Shown: positions 26,131 to 33,794 of the stretch, piece after piece | Numbering within the stretch: position 1 is the first letter of the stretch | How the letters are laid out: every line of letters starts with the position of its first letter | Assembly (NCBI GenBank): GCA_900318445.1 | Contig: ONKO01000002.1 | Coordinates: 1-64,000, forward strand | DNA: 64,000 nt | Direction of reading: 5' to 3' | DNA from: an uncultured Bacteroidales bacterium | Lineage (GTDB): Bacteria > Bacteroidota > Bacteroidia > Bacteroidales > UBA932 | Position numbers and translations under genes: made by a program | The notes under the pieces: generated by a model | The model's database searches: none | What the model was told of the DNA's origin: nothing | What the model saw: only the letters and a program-made list of their open reading frames with translations

Positions 26131-26970
26131 ATGGCGAAAAACCAACATACTTTAAAGAAAATCTACTCTTTCGAGGGCAAAGGATTGCATACGGGCACCT
26201 TCTCGCACATGAAGGTGATGCCCGCTGCGGCCGGCACCGGCATCCGGTTCCGCCGCACGGACCTCCCGGGCAGCCCGGAGATCGAAGCCCTCGCAGAGAA
26301 CGTCACCACCACCACCCGCAGCACCACCATCGCCTGCGGTGAGGCTACGGCCGTCACCATCGAGCACATCATGAGCGTGCTCACCGGCCTGGGGGTGGAC
26401 AACGCCATCATCGAGCTGGACAATCAGGAAGTTCCCATCCTGGACGGAAGCGCCCGCCTTTATCTGGAAGCCTTCCTTCCCGACGGGCTTGAGGACCAGG
26501 GCGTGGAGCGGAAGTATATCACGCTCCCTTACACGCTGGAGGTCCGCGACGAGAAAACGGGCTCCTGGGTGCGGATGGAGCCGGCCGATGCACCATCGGC
26601 CCAAAGTACGGTGGACTTTAACTCCCCCGTCCTGGGAGTACAGACCGCAGACTGGGATGAGAGCGTGGACTACGCCCGCGAGATCGGGCCCTGCCGCACC
26701 TTCTGCTTCTACCGGGAAATCGAGCCCATGCTGGAGAAGGGCCTCATCAAGGGAGGAGACCTCTCCAACGCCCTTGTGGTCACCGACACCGGCTACATGG
26801 GAGACCCCGTGCTGCACCACACCGACGAATGCGGCCGGCACAAGATGCTGGACCTCCTCGGAGACATGCGTCTTGCGGGAGGTTACGTCAATGCCCGCAT
26901 CACGGCCTTCAAGCCCGGACATACCATTAATACGAAAGCTGCCAAGGCCCTGCGGGCTTTGCTAAAATAA
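26131..26970 (+). CDS. lpxC: UDP-3-O-acyl-N-acetylglucosamine deacetylase LpxC, single-domain
   Basis: LpxC is the zinc-dependent committed step of lipid A synthesis. The 279-residue protein has the N-terminal FEGKGLHTGT motif, the zinc histidine in IEHIMSVLTGLGVDNA with VPILDGSA, the loop GLIKGGDLSNALVV, and the second zinc site HTDECGRHKMLDLLGD with the catalytic His in KPGHTINTK. In most Bacteroidetes LpxC is fused to a C-terminal FabZ dehydratase (about 460 residues). Here the protein ends straight after the LpxC domain and lpxA begins 10 bases later, so FabZ must lie elsewhere in the genome. Confidence 0.96.
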   Translation: MAKNQHTLKKIYSFEGKGLHTGTFSHMKVMPAAAGTGIRFRRTDLPGSPEIEALAENVTTTTRSTTIACGEATAVTIEHIMSVLTGLGVDNAIIELDNQEVPILDGSARLYLEAFLPDGLEDQGVERKYITLPYTLEVRDEKTGSWVRMEPADAPSAQSTVDFNSPVLGVQTADWDESVDYAREIGPCRTFCFYREIEPMLEKGLIKGGDLSNALVVTDTGYMGDPVLHHTDECGRHKMLDLLGDMRLAGGYVNARITAFKPGHTINTKAAKALRALLK

Positions 26971-26980
26971 GACAGACACT

Positions 26981-27781
26981 ATGATTAAGATTCATCCTAT
27001 GGCGATTGTAGATCCCGCCGCCAAGCTGGGAGACAACGTGGAAGTGGGACCTTTCGCCGTTATCGAAGGAGACGTAGAAATTGGAGAAGGCACCATAATT
27101 CTCAATGGCGCCACCATATTCAGCCATGTCAAGATTGGCAAGGACTGCACCGTATTCCCCGGCGCCGTTGTGGGCGCCATTCCTCAGGACCTCAAGTTCG
27201 AGGGAGAGGAGTCGTGGGTAGAGATCGGAGACCGCGTGAACATCCGCGAGTGCGCCACCATCAACCGCGGCACCAGGGCCAGCGGCAAGGCCGTTACCAA
27301 GGTGGGCAGCGACACCCTGGTCATGTCCTACGCCCACATTGCACACGACTGCTGCGTGGGAAACCATTGCATTGTGGTGAGCTACGTGGGCTTTGCCGGT
27401 GAAACCGACATCGAAGACTGGGCCATCGTGGGCGGAAAAACCGCCTCGCACCAGTTCTCCAAGGTGGGCACGCACGCTTTCGTAGCCGCCTGCGCCAAGA
27501 TTACCAAGGACGTCCCGCCTTACGTGCTGGCCGGCCGTGAGCCCATCTGCTTCGAGGGCATCAACCGCGTGGGCCTGCTGCGCCGCGGCTTCACCGAGGA
27601 AACCGTCAACGAGATCAAGGCCATTTACGATGCCATCTACTTCCAGGGCATGAACGTAAGCCAGGCGCTCGAATACATTGAGGCCAACTTCCCGGCCTCC
27701 GAGCACAGGGACAACATCCTGCGCTTTATCCGCGGCTCCAAGCGCGGCATCATTTCCAAACCTCGCGCTCCCCGCAAATAG
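26981..27781 (+). CDS. lpxA: UDP-N-acetylglucosamine acyltransferase LpxA
   Basis: LpxA catalyses the first step of lipid A synthesis, O-acylation of UDP-GlcNAc. The 266-residue protein has hexapeptide beta-helix repeats (VGPFAVIEGDVEIGEGTII) and the catalytic-His region MSYAHIAHDCCVGNHC. The substrate loop GFAGETDIEDW and ASHQFSKVGTHAFV follow, with the C-terminal helical domain (CFEGINRVGLLRRGF) at the end. Length is normal. Its stop overlaps the GTG start of the WbqC-family gene by one base. Confidence 0.97.
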   Translation: MIKIHPMAIVDPAAKLGDNVEVGPFAVIEGDVEIGEGTIILNGATIFSHVKIGKDCTVFPGAVVGAIPQDLKFEGEESWVEIGDRVNIRECATINRGTRASGKAVTKVGSDTLVMSYAHIAHDCCVGNHCIVVSYVGFAGETDIEDWAIVGGKTASHQFSKVGTHAFVAACAKITKDVPPYVLAGREPICFEGINRVGLLRRGFTEETVNEIKAIYDAIYFQGMNVSQALEYIEANFPASEHRDNILRFIRGSKRGIISKPRAPRK

Positions 27782-28425
27782 TGCTCCTCTCGAGTGCATA
27801 TTTTCCGCCGCTGAGCTGGCTTGCCCTTGTGGCACGCGACATGACCCTGTCCCCGGACAGGGTTTTGCCGTCTCATGTGCTCTTGGAAGCCTGCGAAAAT
27901 TACCAGAAGCAAAGCTACCGAAACCGCTGCTACATCCTGGCCGCCGACGGCGTGCAGATGCTGCAGGTGCCGGTGGTACACGGGGATTCCTGGGGCATTA
28001 CGGACGTGCAGGTGGATTATTCCACGCCCTGGGTGGTGCGGACGCAACGGGCGCTGGACACGGCCTATGAGACGGCGGCTTATTATGAGTATTACCGGGA
28101 CGATGTGTTTGCGCTGTTGGATGCCAGGCCTTCCACACTGTGGGAGCTGAATCTGAGCACCATCCGCTTCCTTCTCAATAATATAGGTATCGCGTGTGAG
28201 CTGGAACCCACCCGGGACTTCGCCGCTCCTGACAGCGTGGCCGATGATTTCCGCTATGCCATCCACCCCAAACGGCCCGACGACGTTTTAGCTACTCTGG
28301 GACTGGAGCGTCCCTACTACCAGGTCTTCCGCGACCGCATGGGCGGGTTCACGCCCCGCCTCAGCGCCCTGGACCTGTTGTTCAATGAAGGGCCGGACAG
28401 CATTCTATGGCTGAGCCATTCTTAA
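27781..28425 (+). CDS. WbqC-family protein
   Basis: A 214-residue WbqC-like protein starting at a GTG that overlaps the lpxA stop. Family features are the N-terminal SSAYFPPLSWLALVARD, the QSYRNRCYILAADG strand and the conserved PVVHGDSW, TPWVVRTQRALDTAYETA and YYEYYRDD segments. LFNEGPDS is near the end. WbqC proteins are found in O-antigen and lipid A gene clusters and have no settled biochemical role. The C-terminal 150 residues are closely matched by the chimeric gene at 47762-48457, showing that a second WbqC lineage exists in this genome. Confidence 0.88.
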   Translation: MLLSSAYFPPLSWLALVARDMTLSPDRVLPSHVLLEACENYQKQSYRNRCYILAADGVQMLQVPVVHGDSWGITDVQVDYSTPWVVRTQRALDTAYETAAYYEYYRDDVFALLDARPSTLWELNLSTIRFLLNNIGIACELEPTRDFAAPDSVADDFRYAIHPKRPDDVLATLGLERPYYQVFRDRMGGFTPRLSALDLLFNEGPDSILWLSHS

Positions 28426-28464
28426 AACTGCGAACTTTGTATCCTAACTATTATTATATGAAAT

Positions 28465-29076
28465 ATGGTTTACGGATACATCAGGGTCTCTACTGACCGG
28501 CAGAACGTCGCCAATCAGCGCTTCGTCATCAATTCTTTTTGTAAAACCGAGAATCTGTCCATAGATGGATGGATCGAAGAAACCATTTCCGGAGTCAGGG
28601 CTACCGACAAAAGACGGCTGGGCGAGCTCTTGCAAATAATCAAAAAAAACGATCTCATCATTTGCGTCGAGCTCTCCAGGCTTGGCCGAAGTCTTTTTAT
28701 GATCATGGATATTCTGAACACCTGCATGGAAAAAGAGTGCCGGGTGTGGACGATCAAGGAGAAATACCGCTTGGGAGAAGACATCCAGAGTAAGGTCCTG
28801 GCTTTTGCATTTGGGCTTTCTGCAGAAATTGAAAGGCAGCTGATTTCAGAAAGGACTAAGGAAGCGCTGGCCAGAAAGAAGGCTGAGGGAATGACACTTG
28901 GACGCAAAAAAGGAACCCGCAACAGACATTATAAACTGGACAATAAAGCGGAGACAATATACAATTTGATCAATAAAGGGGTTTCCAGGCAAAAAATGGC
29001 CGACACACTTGGCGTCTCCAAAGGCACCATCATAAAATGGTTAAAGTCACACCCGAATGCAGATTACAAATTGTAA
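28465..29076 (+). CDS. Serine recombinase / DNA invertase
   Basis: A 203-residue small serine recombinase of the resolvase/invertase family. The N-terminal catalytic domain begins YGYIRVSTDRQN with the nucleophilic Ser at residue 9. It includes VELSRLGRS with catalytic Arg residues, the E-helix region AEIERQLISERTKEAL, and the linker GRKKGTRN. The C-terminal helix-turn-helix is QKMADTLGVSKGTIIKW. Stand-alone enzymes of this size in Bacteroides (Mpi-like) invert promoters or coding segments, sometimes across the genome. Imperfect promoter-like GAACTTTG precedes it by 26 bases. No long inverted-repeat pair flanking a promoter is evident nearby, so its target may be distant. Confidence 0.88.
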   Translation: MVYGYIRVSTDRQNVANQRFVINSFCKTENLSIDGWIEETISGVRATDKRRLGELLQIIKKNDLIICVELSRLGRSLFMIMDILNTCMEKECRVWTIKEKYRLGEDIQSKVLAFAFGLSAEIERQLISERTKEALARKKAEGMTLGRKKGTRNRHYKLDNKAETIYNLINKGVSRQKMADTLGVSKGTIIKWLKSHPNADYKL

Positions 29077-29377
29077 GCAGAAACGCCTGTAAAAATGGTA
29101 CAATTATAATGGACGTTTTTATTGTTCACAAATATAATATTATTTTCTCCCCAATCAAAAAAAAAGTAAAAAAATATAAGCCTGATTCACGGGTGAGCCT
29201 GATTCACACCGTTCATTTGCGCAATAAAGGAAGCCCAAAAACTTCGTTTGTTAAAACATTGTGGTTCAGTTTTAACGTCCCACGAAATTGAACCACGCAG
29301 ACAATGTGTTCGTTTTTGCGCAATGTTTTAGCGCTATAAAGTTTTTATAACGACCGTTGTCCACTAAAACTTTAGCT
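29077..29377 (+). promoter_or_regulatory. AT-rich intergenic region with overlapping inverted repeats, upstream of the phosphosignalling cluster
   Basis: No gene is seen in these 301 bases. The region is much more AT-rich than its surroundings. It holds two close direct repeats of GCCTGATTCAC (about 29170-29198). Overlapping palindromes follow: GTTAAAAC/GTTTTAAC (29250-29257, 29269-29276), and GTGGTTCAGTTT against AAATTGAACCAC (29261-29272, 29285-29296, one mismatch). A weak seven-base pair GGACGTT/AACGTCC spans about 29111-29280. These look like operator or recombination sites controlling the downstream operon; no full TTTG/TAnnTTTG promoter pair is visible. Confidence 0.45.
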
Positions 29378-29980
29378 ATGATTCGATGTGACAATTGTGG
29401 CTGGTACAACAATGACGGTCTTACCACTTGCGAAAAGTGCGGAGAACCGTTGAATTCAAGTGCGCCCGTTTCTCAACCTGCTGCACCCGCTCCCCAGCCT
29501 GCAGCACCCGTTTCTGAACCAAAAGCGAAATTATCCAAGACCGTCCGTTTAGGTGAGCCCGTTCATGTACCCGAACCTCAACCCGAGGTCGAGTCTAAAC
29601 CGGTCAAGGCCAATCTGCGTGCTACTGTAATGGATGCAGGGGCCGCCATTAAAGCCGCACAGGAAGAGATTCCCGACAAATGCCCGAAATGCCATTATCC
29701 TCTTTCCGGAGAAAACGAAACCTGCCCCAACTGCGGGGCACCCCTTCGCGGGCGCACCCGAAAGGATGCCGTCTCTTCATCGAAGGAGTATATGCCGGCC
29801 AACGACAACGCCAAAAGATTCAAGGCCACGGTGCGTGATTTCAGCGGGGTAGTTCCCGTCAGCGAAACGCCCGGGGAGACTTACCGGCTTGTTCCCATCG
29901 ACGGTTCCTCGCGGGCGATTCAGCTGCAGCTGAATGGCATCGTCCTGATCGGGGGCGTTCAATATCGCTTTACCAAGTGA
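29378..29980 (+). CDS. Double zinc-ribbon protein with pThr-type motifs
   Basis: I start at the ATG at 29378 rather than a TTG 21 bases upstream, giving 200 residues beginning MIRCDNCGWYNN. There are two CxxC-CxxC zinc ribbons (CDNCG with CEKCG at about residues 4-22, and CPKCH with CPNCG at about 104-122) separated by a Pro/Ala-rich linker. Three similar short segments occur in the disordered parts: KTVRLGE, RATVMDAG and KATVRDFS. In two of them Thr is followed at +3 by Asp, the classic FHA-binding phosphothreonine pattern. The C-terminus (YRLVPIDG, LQLNGIVLIGGVQYRF) may be a reduced FHA-like fold. It overlaps the kinase-FHA gene by four bases, which suggests it is a substrate or adaptor of that kinase. 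Confidence 0.75.
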   Translation: MIRCDNCGWYNNDGLTTCEKCGEPLNSSAPVSQPAAPAPQPAAPVSEPKAKLSKTVRLGEPVHVPEPQPEVESKPVKANLRATVMDAGAAIKAAQEEIPDKCPKCHYPLSGENETCPNCGAPLRGRTRKDAVSSSKEYMPANDNAKRFKATVRDFSGVVPVSETPGETYRLVPIDGSSRAIQLQLNGIVLIGGVQYRFTK

Positions 29981-31311
29981 GCGTAAACCCTTATACGGCA
30001 ACGCATATTCCCGAGAGGTACGATTGTAAAGTCGGCGACATCATCGGGGGAAAGTATTGCGTCAAATCGGTCCTCGGCGAAGGATCGTTCGGTTACGTGT
30101 ATAAGGTAAGCGACTTAAGCGGAAGGGTATGGGCCCTCAAATTACTGAGACTCTGGGAAGTGCCCGCCACCATCCGTCAGCCGCTCATCGAGCGCTTCGA
30201 CATGGAGTATCGCACCGGGCGCATCAGCAGCCGTAATCTGGTCCATTCCGCCGATTCGGGCTTCCTCAAGGGAAATCCCTATATCGTGATGGAGTTCTGC
30301 GACGGCGGAGACCTCTCCAAATTCATCGGCAAAGCCGACGCTCCCCTTCCCCGCCTGGCCCTGGAAATTCTGAACGGCCTGAACGATTTGCACAAGAACG
30401 GGAAGGTACACCGCGACCTCAAGCCGGAAAACGTGCTGCTCAAACACGACGGTACAGCCGTACTGACAGACTTCGGAATCAGCGGAGACCGCAACAAGCG
30501 CATGACCGAGCGGAATATCTTCGGAAAGCCCTACCAGATTTTCGGCACCTATGCCTATATGCCGCCCGAGCAAGTGAACCGGGCACGCGGAATCAGCACC
30601 GTTCTCCCCACTACGGACATCTTCTCATTCGGCGTGATGATTTATCAGCTCCTCACGGGCGAACTTCCCTTTGGCCCGCTGAACGATGAGAACGACCTGG
30701 TCCGATACCAGAAACGTGGAAAGACCGGAGAATGGAGCCACAGCCTGTTGCTGGGAGTCCCGCATGGGAGAGACTGGGAACGTCTGATCGTGGGCTGTCT
30801 GCAACCGGACCTGAAAAACCGCATCCAGACCTGCACCGAGGCCATGAGCCTTGTTCCCCGGTATGGGCAGATGGAATTGCCCCGCCAGCATGCAGCTCCC
30901 GCCGCACAGCCCGTCCAGCCTGCACCCGCACCCGCGCCCGCGCCCCAGAAAACCGGCACCTACCTGCGTATCATGCAGGGCCTGGACCATGGCGTCGTTT
31001 ACGACCTCCCTTCCCTGCTCGAAGGAGGCGCACGCAGGATTCTCACGTTCGGCCGCGATGGCAGCAATTCCGTTCCGCTCAGAGACTACGAGGAGTCCCA
31101 CCTGTCACGTTTTCATTTCACCCTGGAAAGGAAGACAGACGGGACATGGCTGGTAAGAGACGGGCAGTGGCACTCCGAAGAAGGAGAGTGGGTCAATTCC
31201 ACCAACGGAACCTGGATCAATTCCACAGAAGTCGATCAGGCAGGAAAAATACTCTCCAATGGTGACATCTTGACCGTTGGAGACATCAAACTCAGGTTCG
31301 ATACTATTTAA
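29977..31311 (+). CDS. Ser/Thr protein kinase with C-terminal FHA domain
   Basis: A 444-residue Hanks-type kinase starting at a GTG that overlaps the previous stop (GTGA). The kinase domain spans about residues 20-285 with GEGSFGYVYK (P-loop), ALKLL (catalytic Lys), HRDLKPENVLL (catalytic loop), TDFGIS (metal Asp) and YMPPEQ (APE equivalent). An Ala/Pro linker follows (about 305-325), then an FHA domain (about 330-444) with TFGRDGSN, SHLSRFHFTLE and NSTNGTWIN, the residues that bind phosphothreonine. There is no membrane helix, so it is cytoplasmic. FHA domains bind pThr on the kinase itself or on partners; likely partners are encoded on either side. Confidence 0.93.
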   Translation: MSVNPYTATHIPERYDCKVGDIIGGKYCVKSVLGEGSFGYVYKVSDLSGRVWALKLLRLWEVPATIRQPLIERFDMEYRTGRISSRNLVHSADSGFLKGNPYIVMEFCDGGDLSKFIGKADAPLPRLALEILNGLNDLHKNGKVHRDLKPENVLLKHDGTAVLTDFGISGDRNKRMTERNIFGKPYQIFGTYAYMPPEQVNRARGISTVLPTTDIFSFGVMIYQLLTGELPFGPLNDENDLVRYQKRGKTGEWSHSLLLGVPHGRDWERLIVGCLQPDLKNRIQTCTEAMSLVPRYGQMELPRQHAAPAAQPVQPAPAPAPAPQKTGTYLRIMQGLDHGVVYDLPSLLEGGARRILTFGRDGSNSVPLRDYEESHLSRFHFTLERKTDGTWLVRDGQWHSEEGEWVNSTNGTWINSTEVDQAGKILSNGDILTVGDIKLRFDTI

Positions 31312-31334
31312 CCAATTCATTAATCACACTATTT

Positions 31335-32288
31335 ATGGAGACCAATTACAAAAGAACCGTTGCAGGCTCGGTAGGAGCCGGAATGGCATCTGTCTTCAAT
31401 GCATCAGGACGTCAGTATTACATCCTGGAGCACAAGACGGAATCGCTCTATCACCATGCAGGCGAATCCCAGAAGATTATCGTGGACCAGATTGAACTGG
31501 GACGCGATTCCGCCTGCCAGGTACGCTTTGACGAGTCCTTCGAGACCGTAAGCCGCCGTCACGCCGCCATTGTCAAGGATGGCGATGGCTGGAAGATCAT
31601 CTCCCTGTCCCAGACGAACCCGACCTTCGTGAACGGAGTTCCCATCCAGGGTGAGTGGAAACTCTCCTCCGGTGACGAGATCCGCCTTTCCTCCAGAGGT
31701 CCGCTCATGGGCTTCATCGTCCCTCAGGGCAAGCAGAGCATGGTCAGCAGCATCGGCATGACCGAACGCCTGAGCCTCTTCCGCCAGCAGGCCCTCCGTC
31801 CTTACAAGACCGCGCTGTGGGTCATGGCCATCGTCCTTATCCTCGCCGTCGGCGGTCTCATCGCCTGGAACATCTACCAGAGCAAGCAGACCGAAAAGGT
31901 CCTGCAGGAGAAGCAGGCCCAGATCGAAGCTGTCAAGGAAGACCTCAACACCAGCGAACAGCTCATCCTCAACCTGAACCAGGAACTGATCGACTCCCAG
32001 CAGAAGTCTGCCGCCGAGCAGGCTGCCGTCAAGGCCGCCCTCAGCAAGGCCAAGGCCGACCGCGACCGTCTCATCAAGCATGCCAATCAGCTGAACGAGG
32101 ACATCCAGTACGCCCTTGAGAACGCCGATATCGCCATCGAAAGCGCCGACAAGGCCAAGGCCGATGCCGCCGAACTCCAGAAGAAACTGGAAGAAATCAA
32201 TGCTCAGAAGGAAGCAGAGAAAGAGTCTGAGGGCCTCTTCCAGAAGAAAGAGGATAAATCCGAAGGCCTGTTCGGTAAGAAAAAGTAA
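31335..32288 (+). CDS. FHA-domain membrane protein with coiled coil
   Basis: The 317-residue product has an FHA domain at about residues 45-135 (IELGRDSACQV, SRRHAAIV, TNPTFVNG, GDEIRLSS). One membrane helix follows (ALWVMAIVLILAVGGLIAW, about 160-180), then a coiled coil of about 110 residues rich in Glu, Lys and Ala, ending in Lys/Glu repeats (GLFQKKEDKSEGLFGKKK in two similar halves). With the FHA domain inside, the coiled coil would reach into the periplasm. It probably recruits a phosphorylated partner to the inner membrane and connects to envelope proteins of the same operon. The starting ATG lies 24 bases after the kinase-FHA gene. Confidence 0.88.
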   Translation: METNYKRTVAGSVGAGMASVFNASGRQYYILEHKTESLYHHAGESQKIIVDQIELGRDSACQVRFDESFETVSRRHAAIVKDGDGWKIISLSQTNPTFVNGVPIQGEWKLSSGDEIRLSSRGPLMGFIVPQGKQSMVSSIGMTERLSLFRQQALRPYKTALWVMAIVLILAVGGLIAWNIYQSKQTEKVLQEKQAQIEAVKEDLNTSEQLILNLNQELIDSQQKSAAEQAAVKAALSKAKADRDRLIKHANQLNEDIQYALENADIAIESADKAKADAAELQKKLEEINAQKEAEKESEGLFQKKEDKSEGLFGKKK

Positions 32289-32321
32289 TCAACACAACTA
32301 TTAATATTAATCTATCGCATT

Positions 32322-32681
32322 ATGAAAAAAGTATTCGCTATTCTGGTAGCGGCCATCGCAATTATTGCCTGTGGCACCACCAACAACACCACGGTCAACT
32401 ACGTGAATGTTCCTGTTACTTGGGATAATATCAGTACCTCAGACTCTGCTTTTGAGTCTTTCAAGATGTCCAACGCCGGCGACCAGCTTGACGTTCTCCG
32501 CAGCCTGCTTTCCGAGGCCGAGAATCGCATCTATGATGTGAAGGACCAGGACCAGCTCCAGGCCTTTAAATCCAAAGTGCTGAACATCAAGCGTTACTAC
32601 AGCGTAGCTAAGAAGCAGTCTTTAGCTATCGAAAACAGAATCCGCGATCTGGAAGTACGTATTTCCAAGGTCGAAGAATAA
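32322..32681 (+). CDS. Small lipoprotein with C-terminal coiled coil
   Basis: A 119-residue lipoprotein (signal ending AIIACGTT). The mature part begins with an Asn/Thr-rich stretch and ends in a heptad-like helix (NRIRDLEVRISKVEE). No named family is recognised. Its position between the FHA membrane protein and PP2C, and its predicted outer-membrane location, suggest a structural or sensory part of the same envelope system, possibly meeting the periplasmic coiled coil of the preceding product. Confidence 0.7.
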   Translation: MKKVFAILVAAIAIIACGTTNNTTVNYVNVPVTWDNISTSDSAFESFKMSNAGDQLDVLRSLLSEAENRIYDVKDQDQLQAFKSKVLNIKRYYSVAKKQSLAIENRIRDLEVRISKVEE

Positions 32682-32696
32682 GACTGTGTTAAACTT

Positions 32697-32728
32697 GGCA
32701 AGGTGTCACCTGAATGTGACACCTTGCC
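32697..32728 (+). terminator. Perfect 13-bp hairpin between lipoprotein and PP2C genes
   Basis: GGCAAGGTGTCAC pairs perfectly with GTGACACCTTGCC around a six-base loop, in the 63-base gap before the PP2C gene. No T-run follows, so it is not a standard terminator; it may be an attenuator, a processing site or an mRNA stabiliser dividing the operon into two expression levels. Confidence 0.5.
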
Positions 32729-32744
32729 ATAAATTTATACTCAG

Positions 32745-33794
32745 ATGTCTCAGATCACATTCAAACTGACGGCCACGTCCAACGTTGGACTGATCCGAAC
32801 CAACAACGAAGACAACTACATCGTCAATCCGGACCTCACCAAGGATAAGTGGGAATGTCCAGAGGATGCCGATTCCGCCCTCACCCTTGGCGAGAACGGC
32901 TGCCTGCTCGTCGTGGCCGACGGAATGGGTGGACTGAATGCCGGAGAAGTGGCATCGGAGCTGGCCGTCACCAGCATCCGGAAGGCATTTGAAGCCGTCG
33001 GAGATTTCTCCAAAATCACCGACACCGGCGCGCACATTGAAAACTTCCTCAAGAAGATCATCGTGAACGCCGACAGCGACATTAAGAAAAGGGTGAAAGA
33101 CGACCCTTCCACCGCCGGGATGGGCACGACGATCGTGCTTGCCTGGGTGTTGGAAAACGTGGCGCACATCGCCTGGTGCGGCGACTCGCGCGCGTACCTC
33201 TTTAATAAGAACTCCGGTCTCAGCCGGCTTAGTCACGACCACTCCTATGTACAGGAACTGGTCGATGCCGGCAAACTGGACCCCGAGCTTGCCTTTGACC
33301 ATCCCAACAGCAATATCATCACCCGCAGCCTGGGAGATTTCCCCACGGCGGCAAGGCCCGACTACATCAGTAAGGGCATCAGCACCGGGGACTATATCCT
33401 GCTGTGCACCGACGGTCTCTGCGGGCTCATCCGCGACGAAGAAATCCTGGATGTCATGTTAACCGAAAGGGACAGCCTTGCAGATTATCAAAACGCGCTC
33501 ATCGACGCCGCGCTCGAAGCCGGCGGCCACGACAACGTAACCATCGCCCTGATGGAAAACTGCGATGTGCCCGAAAACGATCTTGCCAGGACCCTGACAT
33601 CTACAGTTAAGAATAAAAAACACGGAAGCCTATGGATTCTCTGGGTCATCCTGGCGCTTCTGCTTCTTGTCGGGCTTTGCGTATTAGCCAGTCATCTGGG
33701 CTGGATCAGCCTGGACACGAAAGCCCCTTTTATCCATTTCAATAAACTAGTTGAACAGACAAGTTATGCAGTACTCGGAAGGTTATTTGCTTGA
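32745..33794 (+). CDS. PP2C-type Ser/Thr phosphatase with C-terminal membrane anchor
   Basis: A 349-residue PPM/PP2C phosphatase. Metal-binding and catalytic motifs are complete: RTNNEDNYIV, VVADGMGGLNAGE, GMGTTIVLAW, WCGDSRAYL, LSHDHSYVQ, TRSLGD, LLCTDGLCGL and GGHDNVTIAL. A single membrane helix (WILWVILALLLLVGLCVLA) at about 295-315 anchors it with a short periplasmic tail. It would reverse phosphorylation by the kinases encoded on both sides. Its 3' end overlaps the next kinase gene by 29 bases, indicating tight co-expression. Confidence 0.95.
   Translation: MSQITFKLTATSNVGLIRTNNEDNYIVNPDLTKDKWECPEDADSALTLGENGCLLVVADGMGGLNAGEVASELAVTSIRKAFEAVGDFSKITDTGAHIENFLKKIIVNADSDIKKRVKDDPSTAGMGTTIVLAWVLENVAHIAWCGDSRAYLFNKNSGLSRLSHDHSYVQELVDAGKLDPELAFDHPNSNIITRSLGDFPTAARPDYISKGISTGDYILLCTDGLCGLIRDEEILDVMLTERDSLADYQNALIDAALEAGGHDNVTIALMENCDVPENDLARTLTSTVKNKKHGSLWILWVILALLLLVGLCVLASHLGWISLDTKAPFIHFNKLVEQTSYAVLGRLFA

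Noticed and set aside
28470-29310. Transposon or prophage around the serine recombinase
   Set aside because: No large serine integrase domain, terminal repeats, target duplications or phage genes are seen.
29077-29377. A complete invertible promoter flanked by long inverted repeats
   Set aside because: Only a seven-base inverted pair spans the region; no long flanking repeats or full promoter are visible, so it is kept only as a regulatory region and a tentative finding.
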